Origin: Clostridia bacterium
GTDB lineage: Bacteria; Bacillota; Clostridia; Christensenellales; Aristaeellaceae
Assembly: GCA_017412445.1 (NCBI GenBank)
Contig: JAFPYA010000161.1
Span: forward strand, 1 to 5,239
DNA: 5,239 bases
Reading direction: 5' to 3'
Of this stretch, positions 1 to 5,239 are shown one piece after another. A program made the translations under genes and the position numbers. The notes under the pieces are model-generated. The model saw only the letters and a program-made list of their open reading frames with translations. It was not told the origin of the DNA and ran no database searches. The number at the start of each line of letters is the position of its first letter. Position 1 is the stretch's first letter.

Positions 1-151
1 CGTCGCTTTTGTCCCGTGCATCCACGCTCTTTTTTACGAGCCTGACTTCTTTTATCTGCTCCGGCTTCAGCTTAAGCTCCTGCGCCGCGGCGATTTCAAG
101 GGGCATAAGCGCCTGATCCGGCGTCAGGCTTACGGATTGTAACCTTATCAC
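1..151 (-). CDS. N-terminus of a FAD-dependent dehydrogenase-like flavoprotein (partial)
   Basis: The minus strand reads open from a GTG at 151-149 to the window edge, giving 50 complete residues. They start MIRLQSVSLTPDQALMPLEI and end KKSVDARDKSD. This layout (a small N-terminal domain with a 'VKKSxDARxK' segment) resembles the start of the roughly 530-residue NAD(P)/FAD-dependent oxidoreductases common in Clostridia, whose FAD-binding Rossmann fold lies further in and is not visible here. The GTG overlaps the TGA of the upstream flavoprotein by four bases (GTGA), and AAAGG lies about 10 nt upstream inside that gene. The two are therefore probably one transcript with coupled translation. 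The physiological substrate of this family is unknown. The family call rests on a remembered N-terminal pattern only. Confidence 0.68.
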   Translation of the reverse strand, partial: MIRLQSVSLTPDQALMPLEIAAAQELKLKPEQIKEVRLVKKSVDARDKSD

Positions 152-1362
152 AGGCTTTCGGCCGCCTTTCTGCCTGCAAGCATGCCGCTTGCCCAGGCCC
201 ATTCAAGATTGTAGCCCCCGCAGGGACCGGTCACATCGAGCATCTCGCCCGCCGCGTACAAGCCCGGCACAATGCGGCTTTCCAGGCTTTCGGCGCAAAA
301 TTCGTTTGTGCGCGCGCCGCCAAGCATCACCTGCGCCTCGCTGTAGCCGCCCGTCCCCGTGACCGGCAGCTGCCAGCTTGTCAGAAGCGCGTTAAGCTTC
401 AGTGCTTCGGCCTGCGACAATTCGCACGCCTTTTTTTCGGGCGCGATGCCGGCAAGCTTTATGAGGTTGAGCGCCAGCATACGGTTCAGGCACCCTGTGA
501 ACAGCTCGCGCAACGGGCGGCTTTTGTACAGGCTCATGCGCCTGCCAAGCTCATTTGCGTCCTCAAGCGGCCTGAGCATCAGACTAAGGTGCGTGTCCCT
601 GACGATGAGCGGCGCCGCCTTGAGCGAGAGCTGCATAACCGCGATGCCGCTTACGCCCTCGTCCCGAAACAGAATCTCTCCCTTCTCGCTTTGCAGGTGC
701 ACGCCGCCGTTGTACAGCGATACCTCGCCCTTCATGCGCACGCCCTTTAAGCCGCTTATTAAGCGCCTGTCGGTCTTGAAATATGTGAGCGCAGGGTAGG
801 TGGGCGAGAACGTGTGCCCGAAGGGGGAGAGCAGTTTTATAAAGCTTTCGTTTTCGCCAAGCCCCTTGCCCGCGCACCCTCCGGTCGCAAGTATGAGGCG
901 GCGGCAGAGGATTTCGTCTCCGGCGCTTGAAACCGCCTTAAAACCGACTTTGGTCTTTTGTAAACGCGCACATTCGAAGCCTGTAGTTTCGAGGGCACCC
1001 AATTCCCTCAGACGCAGCCTCAGCGCGTCCAGTACCGCGTTTGACTGATTTGCGCGGGGGTACACGCGTCCCTCGTCCTCGAGCATAAGCGGCACGCCGG
1101 CCTCATGCCAGAACGCCTCGTGCTCCGCCTTGTAATAATCGAGCGCGGGGGCGATGAAGTGAGCGTCGCCCGCGTACCTTTCGGGCGCCGCCTCGGCGTT
1201 CATTATGTTGCACCTGCCGTTGCCGGTAGCAAGCAGCTTTTTGCCCGTGCGCGGTTGCGCCTCGGCTAAAACCACGTTCAGCCGTGCGGAGGCACGCTTT
1301 GCGTTTATCGCCGCGGCAAGTCCGCCCGCGCCGCCGCCCACAATCAGTATATCCGTCTGCAT
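148..1362 (-). CDS. BaiN/YhiN/HI0933-family FAD-dependent oxidoreductase (annotated as aminoacetone oxidase family)
   Basis: This is a 404-residue soluble flavoprotein, full length for the HI0933-like family (about 390-420 residues). An N-terminal FAD dinucleotide-binding loop, VGGGAGG, lies at residues 8-14. The family signature GKKLLATGNGRCN is at 40-52 and RVYPRANQSNAVLDALR at 99-115. The second Rossmann strand LILATGG is at 156-162, LFRDEGVSGIAVMQLS at 231-246 and GYSEAQVMLGGA at 339-350. The C-terminal FAD-closing motif runs from GLYAAGE (367-373) through DVTGPCGGYN (376-385). Homologues have been assigned to bile-acid 7-alpha-dehydroxylation side reactions (BaiN) or aminoacetone oxidation, but the native reaction of most members is unsettled, so I give no symbol. 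The ATG at 1362 sits just before the Rossmann strand, as expected. Its ribosome site is weak (GGA 10 nt upstream). It has its own divergent promoter and overlaps the next flavoprotein gene by 4 nt. Confidence 0.93.
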   Translation of the reverse strand: MQTDILIVGGGAGGLAAAINAKRASARLNVVLAEAQPRTGKKLLATGNGRCNIMNAEAAPERYAGDAHFIAPALDYYKAEHEAFWHEAGVPLMLEDEGRVYPRANQSNAVLDALRLRLRELGALETTGFECARLQKTKVGFKAVSSAGDEILCRRLILATGGCAGKGLGENESFIKLLSPFGHTFSPTYPALTYFKTDRRLISGLKGVRMKGEVSLYNGGVHLQSEKGEILFRDEGVSGIAVMQLSLKAAPLIVRDTHLSLMLRPLEDANELGRRMSLYKSRPLRELFTGCLNRMLALNLIKLAGIAPEKKACELSQAEALKLNALLTSWQLPVTGTGGYSEAQVMLGGARTNEFCAESLESRIVPGLYAAGEMLDVTGPCGGYNLEWAWASGMLAGRKAAESL

Positions 1363-1395
1363 ATAAAAACTGTCCGTTCATTTTACTGTATGGGC

Positions 1396-1424
1396 ATTAT
1401 AACCCAAAACGGCGTTTTGCGCAA
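1396..1424 (-). promoter_or_regulatory. Sigma-A-type promoter for the leftward flavoprotein operon
   Basis: Read on the minus strand, TTGCGC (1424-1419) and a perfect TATAAT (1401-1396) are separated by 17 bp. Transcription would start near 1389, giving a leader of about 27 nt before the ATG at 1362. The position relative to the gene and the perfect -10 make this the best candidate in the divergent intergenic region. The -35 matches consensus only in TTG. Confidence 0.7.
1405..1419. promoter_or_regulatory. Perfect 15-bp inverted repeat, possible operator
   Basis: The sequence CAAAACGGCGTTTTG has 7-bp arms around one central base. It lies inside the spacer between the -35 and -10 of the leftward promoter and touches the edge of the -35. 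The one-base centre rules out a normal RNA hairpin, so a dimeric repressor site is the natural reading. The A-rich/ACG...CGT/T-rich layout recalls LacI-family operators, but no regulator gene is present to support an assignment. It lies about 55 bp upstream of the rightward -35, so it could affect both directions. Confidence 0.4.
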
Positions 1425-1472
1425 TGCGGAAAATAAATTTTGAACAGACCTTACGAATTTCGGACAAAACAT

Positions 1473-1501
1473 TTGCATTCTGCGCGCGTTTGGTATATTA
1501 T
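1473..1501 (+). promoter_or_regulatory. Promoter for the alpha-galactosidase operon
   Basis: TTGCAT (1473-1478) is followed after 17 bp by TATTAT (1496-1501, five of six matches to TATAAT). An overlapping alternative -10 is TATATT (1494-1499), preceded by a TG at 1491-1492 as in extended -10 promoters. With either choice transcription starts near 1506-1508. That leaves the AAGG at 1504-1507 at the very 5' end of the message, where it could hardly serve as a ribosome site; this bears on the start codon of the next gene. Confidence 0.6.
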
Positions 1502-1520
1502 ATAAGGCAAAGATTATATG

Positions 1521-1528
1521 AAGGGTGG
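1521..1528 (+). promoter_or_regulatory. Ribosome binding site that favours the GTG start at 1536
   Basis: AAGGGTGG ends 7 nt before the GTG at 1536, an ideal spacing. The in-frame ATG at 1518 would place this purine-rich site inside the coding region and would have to rely on an AAGG that overlaps the predicted transcription start. Confidence 0.55.
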
Positions 1529-1535
1529 CGTGCGC

Positions 1536-3701
1536 GTGATAGAGTTTATTCGTGACAAGGGACTGTTTCATCTGCACAACGACAAGGTAAGCTGGGTGCT
1601 GATGCTCAGAGACGATGAGCTTGGCATGCCCGAGCTTTTGCACCTGTACGTGGGCAAGCCGCTCGACAACGCCCAAAGCGCGGTGATGCTCCAGACTAAC
1701 GAGGGCGCGTCCTTCGATTCGCTAAGGCAGATACTGCCTTACGCCTGCCCCACGCAGGGACGCGGCGACTACAGACCCGCGATGGTGTCGGTCAGGGACA
1801 AGACGGGTCAGAGCATAAGCGAGCTTTTCTATACCGGGCACTTCATTTCAAAGGGCAAGCCCGCTCTGCCAGGGCTGCCCGCCACATATACCGAAAACGA
1901 CGAGGAAGCGATAACGCTCAAAATCACCCTGAAGGATCCGCTATCGGGGCTCAGGGCGGACGTAAGCTACACGCTGTTTGAAAACGAGCCCGCGATGGCA
2001 ATAAGCGCGGTATATACAAACGAGGGCGATGAGGCTTTGACGCTCGAAAGGGCGATGAGCGCCGCCCTGACGCTCAGGGGCAGCTATTCCATGCTGCACC
2101 TTGCCGGCGGCTGGGGCAATGAGCGGCAGGTAAACGTGCTCGAGTCCTCGCCACTTACGCGCACGATTTCTTCCTCAAGGGGCGCCTCGGGTCACGAGCA
2201 TAACCCCTTCGCCGCGTTTTTTAAGCCCGGAACGGACGAGACCAGCGGCGAATGTCTGGGCGTGAGCCTCGTATACAGCGGCGATTTTGAAATAAGCGCC
2301 GACAAAAACGCCTACGGCACCACGCGCATAGTTGCGGGTCTGAATCCGGACACGTTCTCATGGCGGCTGGACAGCGGCGACAGCTTCCAGACGCCCGAGT
2401 GCGTGATAGTGTTCGGCGACGCGGGATTAAACAGCATGAGCGCCGTCTATCACCGCCTCTACCGCAGCCGCCTGTGCCGGGGCTATTGGCGCGACAGGGA
2501 GCGCCCCATACTTATAAACAACTGGGAGGCCACGTATTTCAATTTCGACCACAAAAAGCTTTTGAAGATAGCAAAATGCGCCGCCAGGGCCGGCATAGAG
2601 CTGTTCGTGCTGGACGACGGCTGGTTCGGCAAGCGCAACGACGACACGGGGTATCTGGGCGACTGGACGCCGGACACGGACAAGCTGCCGCAGGGGCTGG
2701 GCAGGCTGAGCGAGGAAATAAACGCGCTGGGCATGATGTTCGGCCTGTGGTTCGAGCCTGAAATGGTGAGCCCGAACAGCGAGCTCTACCGCGCCCATCC
2801 CGACTGGTGCCTCCACGTGCCGGGCAGGCGCAGGACACCCGCCCGCAACCAGCTCATACTCGACATGAGCCGCAGGGACGTGCAGGATTACATAATCGAC
2901 GCCGTGGGCACCGTGCTCTCGAGCGCGCACATAAACTATGTGAAATGGGACATGAACCGCAACTTCAAGGAGGCCGGCAGCGACGAGCTGCTCGGCGGCG
3001 GCGAGGGCGAATTGCACCACAGGTACATGCTGGGCGTGTACAGGGTGATGGAGAGCCTGACCAAAGCCTTCCCCGAGGTGCTGTTTGAGGGCTGCTCCGG
3101 CGGAGGCGGCCGCTTCGACCCCGGCATGCTCTACTACATGCCCCAGATCTGGACAAGCGACGACAGCGACGCCGTAGAGCGGCTCAAAATCCAGTACGGC
3201 ACCAGCATGTGCTATCCCGCCTCCGCGATGGGCGCGCACGTGTCCGCGTCGCCCAACCATCAGGTGAGCCGCATTACGCCGCTTGCCACACGCGCGGACG
3301 TGGCGCTGGGCGGCAACTTCGGCTACGAGCTCGACCTTACAAAGCTCTCAGAGGGCGAGCTGAACGAGATCGCGCGTCAGGTGGAAAGACAAAAGCAGCT
3401 TCGCAGGACCACGCTGCGCGGCGAGTTCACGCGCCTGCTTTCGCCCTTCAGGGGCAACGTCACCGCCTGGATGTTCGCCGATACCGAAAGGCTTATACTG
3501 TGCTGCTACCGCGTGCTCGCGCGCCCGAACGCCGCACCGTTTGTCATAAGGCTCAAAAACGTGCCGGCGGGCATGTATAAGCTCGAGGACGGCAGGCTGA
3601 TGAGCGCAAACGACCTGATGAACGCAGGGCTGATAATTGACTTTCCGCACGGCGACTTCGCTTCAAGGGTCATGGTGCTCGAAAGAGAGGCGGCCCTATG
3701 A
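1536..3701 (+). CDS. aga: Alpha-galactosidase, glycoside hydrolase family 36
   Basis: This 721-residue enzyme hydrolyses terminal alpha-1,6-galactosides such as melibiose, raffinose and stachyose with retention of configuration. It has the three-part GH36 build: N-terminal beta-sandwich (about 1-300), catalytic TIM barrel (about 310-620) and C-terminal beta domain. Active-site landmarks, counted from the GTG at 1536, are NNW (W330), LDDGWF (D360, D361), FEPEM (406-410), R437, KWDMNR with nucleophile D472, CSGGGGRFD (520-528) and WTSDD with the acid/base Asp at 542. No signal peptide or membrane segment is seen, so it is cytoplasmic and needs a sugar importer, which is not in the window. The in-frame ATG at 1518 would add six residues. 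I prefer 1536 because of its ribosome site and because the FHL segment then falls at about residue 11, as I recall for relatives. Length matches Gram-positive Aga proteins (about 730). The stop overlaps the next start. Confidence 0.96.
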   Translation: MIEFIRDKGLFHLHNDKVSWVLMLRDDELGMPELLHLYVGKPLDNAQSAVMLQTNEGASFDSLRQILPYACPTQGRGDYRPAMVSVRDKTGQSISELFYTGHFISKGKPALPGLPATYTENDEEAITLKITLKDPLSGLRADVSYTLFENEPAMAISAVYTNEGDEALTLERAMSAALTLRGSYSMLHLAGGWGNERQVNVLESSPLTRTISSSRGASGHEHNPFAAFFKPGTDETSGECLGVSLVYSGDFEISADKNAYGTTRIVAGLNPDTFSWRLDSGDSFQTPECVIVFGDAGLNSMSAVYHRLYRSRLCRGYWRDRERPILINNWEATYFNFDHKKLLKIAKCAARAGIELFVLDDGWFGKRNDDTGYLGDWTPDTDKLPQGLGRLSEEINALGMMFGLWFEPEMVSPNSELYRAHPDWCLHVPGRRRTPARNQLILDMSRRDVQDYIIDAVGTVLSSAHINYVKWDMNRNFKEAGSDELLGGGEGELHHRYMLGVYRVMESLTKAFPEVLFEGCSGGGGRFDPGMLYYMPQIWTSDDSDAVERLKIQYGTSMCYPASAMGAHVSASPNHQVSRITPLATRADVALGGNFGYELDLTKLSEGELNEIARQVERQKQLRRTTLRGEFTRLLSPFRGNVTAWMFADTERLILCCYRVLARPNAAPFVIRLKNVPAGMYKLEDGRLMSANDLMNAGLIIDFPHGDFASRVMVLEREAAL
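3684..3690 (+). promoter_or_regulatory. Ribosome binding site of the VanX-type gene
   Basis: AGAGAGG ends 7 nt before the ATG at 3698, inside the last codons of the alpha-galactosidase. It supports that start and independent loading of ribosomes in addition to coupling through the ATGA overlap. Confidence 0.6.
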
Positions 3702-4306
3702 CAGAGGACGGCTTCGTATATCTGGACGAGGCGCTCCCCGGTGCGCGCTGGGACGCGAAGTATCCCGGCCCGGACAACTTTATGGGCAGACCCGCCGCGG
3801 GCTACAGGGTCAATCGGGTTGTGCTGACGCGCAAGGCGGCCTCGGCGCTGGCGCAGGCGAGGGAAAGGCTCAGAGGCGAAAAGCTCGATATCTTCGTCTT
3901 TGACGCCTACAGACCCGCCCGCGCGGTCGCGGATTTCTGCTCCTGGGCAGCCGACGCAAGCGACACAAAGCGCAAAAGCATACACTATCCCAACACGGAC
4001 AAAAGCGAATTGATACCGCAGGGCTACATCGCATCCATGAGCACCCACAGCCGCGGCTCAGCGATAGACCTGACGCTGTGCGACCCTGACGGCCGCCTGC
4101 TCGACATGGGCGGCATATTCGATTTCATGGACCCACTCTCGTGGCACGGCACCCCGCTTGTCAACGAAGTCCAGACCCAAAACCGCGAAAAACTGAGGCA
4201 TACGATGCTTTCATGCGGCTTTGAAGACTACGAACGCGAATGGTGGCATTACAGGCTCGCAGACGAGCCGTATCCGCACACGTACTTTGATTTTGAGATT
4301 GACTGA
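3698..4306 (+). CDS. vanX: VanX-family D-Ala-D-Ala dipeptidase (zinc, peptidase family M15D)
   Basis: This 202-residue protein has the length of classical VanX and resembles it along its whole course, for example GARWDAKY (15-22), FDAYRP (68-73), STHSRGSAIDLTL (115-127) and EWWHY (181-185), ending with EPYPHTYFDF. The zinc ligands are H117, D124 and H184. The catalytic base is E181, and R72 corresponds to the transition-state Arg of VanX. It cleaves the dipeptide D-Ala-D-Ala to D-Ala and should be cytoplasmic, as no signal peptide is seen. It overlaps the alpha-galactosidase by four bases (ATGA) and is one base from the methyltransferase gene. No vanH, VanA/B-type ligase or VanRS pair is in the window, so resistance cannot be inferred. 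A role in D-Ala recovery during cell-wall turnover, as for the DdpX/PcgL relatives, is the more cautious reading. The biochemical call is strong; the physiological role is open. Confidence 0.93.
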   Translation: MTEDGFVYLDEALPGARWDAKYPGPDNFMGRPAAGYRVNRVVLTRKAASALAQARERLRGEKLDIFVFDAYRPARAVADFCSWAADASDTKRKSIHYPNTDKSELIPQGYIASMSTHSRGSAIDLTLCDPDGRLLDMGGIFDFMDPLSWHGTPLVNEVQTQNREKLRHTMLSCGFEDYEREWWHYRLADEPYPHTYFDFEID

Positions 4307-4307
4307 C

Positions 4308-5075
4308 ATGGAAAAGATAACCTCCGCCTCAAACCCTCTGGTCAAGAGGCTCCGCGGCCTTGCTGAGGCCAAAAACCGCAAAAAAGAGCGCGCCTTTCCG
4401 GTGGAGGGCGAGGTGATGATTGACGAGGCGCTGAAAAGCGGGCTTGTGCCGCTCTTCGGCCTGTTCGAGCACGCTTCGCCCCTTATCGAAACGCTTTTAA
4501 GCGCCGGCGCGAGCATAAAGCTGTGCGACCGCACGGCGATAGAGAGCGCCTGCGACACAAAGACGCCGCAGGGCTGCTGCGTGGCCTTCACCCTGCCCGA
4601 AAACGGCGAGGTGCCAAAGGACGCGCGGCGCCTTATCGCGCTTGACGACGTTCAGGACCCCGGCAACCTCGGCACAATACTGCGCACGGCGGACGCGGCG
4701 GGCTTTGAGGGCGCGCTGCTCGGCGAAAGGTGCGCCGATCCGTATTCCCCGAAGGTTCAGCGCGCGGCGATGGGCAGCGGCTTCAGGGTGAAGACGCAAA
4801 GGGTCAACCTGCCCGAAGCCCTGAAGGAACAGCGCGCCCATGGCGCAAAAATAGTGATTTCCGCGCTCGACGGCACGGATTTGTACTCCCACGCGCCGTT
4901 CCTGGCGGACGACAGGCTGATACTCGTAATAGGCAACGAGGCGCGCGGCGTGAGCGATGAAGTGAAGCGCCTTGCCGACATCAGCCTGAAAATCCCCATG
5001 AGGGGCCGCGCCGAGAGCCTGAACGCCGCCGTCGCCGCCGGCATACTGATGTACGAATTGACAAAACAAGCTTGA
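4308..5075 (+). CDS. SpoU/TrmH-family RNA 2'-O-ribose methyltransferase
   Basis: This 255-residue, two-domain protein is predicted to transfer a methyl group from S-adenosylmethionine to a ribose 2'-OH of rRNA or tRNA. The N-terminal RNA-binding domain (about 5-95) begins with the typical ITSASNPLVKRLRGL and includes FPVEGEVMIDEAL (30-42). The C-terminal SPOUT trefoil-knot domain carries all three family motifs: motif 1 NLGTILRTADAAGF (N120, R126), motif 2 VIGNEARGVS (207-216) and motif 3 IPMRGRAESLNAAVAAGI (229-246). The open frame extends upstream to 4221, but the ATG at 4308 is chosen because family homology starts there and it lies one base after the dipeptidase stop. Its Shine-Dalgarno is weak, which suggests translational coupling. 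Gram-positive relatives are usually annotated as 23S rRNA methyltransferases (RlmB/YsgA/TsnR-like); the exact target cannot be read from sequence. A resistance function is possible for the family but unsupported. Confidence 0.93.
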   Translation: MEKITSASNPLVKRLRGLAEAKNRKKERAFPVEGEVMIDEALKSGLVPLFGLFEHASPLIETLLSAGASIKLCDRTAIESACDTKTPQGCCVAFTLPENGEVPKDARRLIALDDVQDPGNLGTILRTADAAGFEGALLGERCADPYSPKVQRAAMGSGFRVKTQRVNLPEALKEQRAHGAKIVISALDGTDLYSHAPFLADDRLILVIGNEARGVSDEVKRLADISLKIPMRGRAESLNAAVAAGILMYELTKQA

Positions 5076-5099
5076 CAGAAATTTTTAAAGGGCTATAAT
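5072..5099 (+). promoter_or_regulatory. Strong consensus promoter for the nagB-like gene
   Basis: TTGACA (5072-5077) and TATAAT (5094-5099) both match consensus perfectly, with a 16-bp spacer. The -35 overlaps the methyltransferase stop codon (TGA, 5073-5075). Transcription would start near 5106, leaving a leader of about 65 nt. No terminator separates the upstream operon from this promoter, so some read-through is also likely. Confidence 0.8.
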
Positions 5100-5154
5100 T
5101 ATAAAAGGGCGCAGCGAAAACGCTTCACCATGGCATTACTGCTATTTTATACAT

Positions 5155-5161
5155 AAAGGAG
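5155..5161 (+). promoter_or_regulatory. Ribosome binding site of the nagB-like gene
   Basis: AAAGGAG ends 9 nt before the ATG at 5171, a strong match to the anti-Shine-Dalgarno that fixes this start. Confidence 0.8.
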
Positions 5162-5170
5162 AACATCATC

Positions 5171-5239
5171 ATGCGTGTAGTCATTCAGGAAAACTACCGG
5201 AAAATGTGCCTCTGGGCGGCCAATTACATAGCCGCCAAA
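5171..5239 (+). CDS. nagB: N-terminus of probable glucosamine-6-phosphate deaminase (partial)
   Basis: Only the first 23 codons lie in the window. They read MRVVIQENYRKMCLWAAN followed by YIAAK. A short basic/hydrophobic first strand (MRVVI), then a charged turn and an amphipathic helix with a small-residue 'AANYIA' stretch, is how NagB-family sugar-phosphate isomerases begin (compare the MRLIPL...VGKWAARHI start of the E. coli enzyme). NagB converts glucosamine-6-phosphate to fructose-6-phosphate and ammonia, feeding amino sugars from chitin, mucin or peptidoglycan into glycolysis. The gene has its own very strong promoter and ribosome site. The active-site residues lie beyond the edge, so a related 6-phosphogluconolactonase/NagB-like protein cannot be excluded. 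Confidence 0.68.
   Translation, partial: MRVVIQENYRKMCLWAANYIAAK

Noticed and set aside
2427..3260. Long minus-strand open frame (277 codons) opposite the alpha-galactosidase
   Set aside because: It lies wholly antisense to the conserved GH36 catalytic barrel. Its product is low in complexity (many Ala, Val, His, Arg) with no recognisable motif. High-GC coding DNA routinely produces such frames.
3506..4048. Minus-strand open frame (180 codons) across the aga-vanX junction
   Set aside because: It crosses two real genes in antisense, and its product resembles no family I know.
4221..4307. 29-residue N-terminal extension of the methyltransferase from the ATG at 4221
   Set aside because: It lies inside the dipeptidase gene, the added residues are unlike the family, and homology begins exactly at the ATG at 4308.
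4497..5069. Minus-strand open frame (190 codons) opposite the RNA methyltransferase
   Set aside because: It is antisense to the conserved SPOUT domain, shows no motifs and lacks a ribosome site; a compositional shadow.
3698..5075. Antibiotic-resistance cassette (VanX plus rRNA methyltransferase)
   Set aside because: The other vancomycin genes are absent here, the methyltransferase is a generic housekeeping type, and base and codon use do not differ from the neighbours. No mobile-element sequence flanks the pair.
5113..5124. Small hairpin AGCG-AAAA-CGCT in the nagB leader, considered as a terminator or riboswitch
   Set aside because: A 4-bp stem with no following T-run cannot terminate, and no larger conserved fold or glmS-ribozyme-like layout is visible in the leader.

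Overview
The window is GC-rich by eye. It looks like chromosomal DNA from a bacterium of the Firmicutes/Clostridia, perhaps an uncultured gut lineage. The lineage call rests on four things: the tandem flavoprotein pair at the left edge, a Gram-positive type GH36 alpha-galactosidase, purine-rich Shine-Dalgarno sites, and near-consensus housekeeping promoters. Despite the high GC, Ile is often encoded by ATA and Arg by AGG. I saw no RNA genes, CRISPR repeats, insertion sequences or attachment sites. The window is almost fully coding.

Left arm, minus strand (1-1362): a BaiN/YhiN/HI0933-type FAD enzyme is transcribed leftward. Its stop codon overlaps, as GTGA, the start of a second flavoprotein that runs off the window. 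It has its own promoter (TTGCGC-17 bp-TATAAT), and the spacer of that promoter holds a perfect 15-bp inverted repeat that could be an operator.

Middle and right, plus strand (about 1473-5075): a divergent promoter drives three tightly packed genes. They are a cytoplasmic GH36 alpha-galactosidase, a VanX-type D-Ala-D-Ala dipeptidase (ATGA overlap) and a SpoU/TrmH-type RNA 2'-O-methyltransferase (1-nt gap). All expected catalytic residues are present in all three. The dipeptidase has none of the partners of a vancomycin-resistance cluster beside it here, so a cell-wall turnover or D-Ala scavenging role is more likely than resistance.

Right edge (5072-5239): a promoter with perfect -35 and -10 hexamers, whose -35 overlaps the methyltransferase stop codon, leads after a leader of about 65 nt to the first 23 codons of a gene that looks like nagB (glucosamine-6-phosphate deaminase). 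Galactoside hydrolysis, D-Ala-D-Ala cleavage and amino-sugar catabolism together suggest a scavenging neighbourhood; this link is inference. I see no convincing new biological system. The most notable items are the stand-alone VanX in a sugar-hydrolase operon and the possible operator between the divergent genes.
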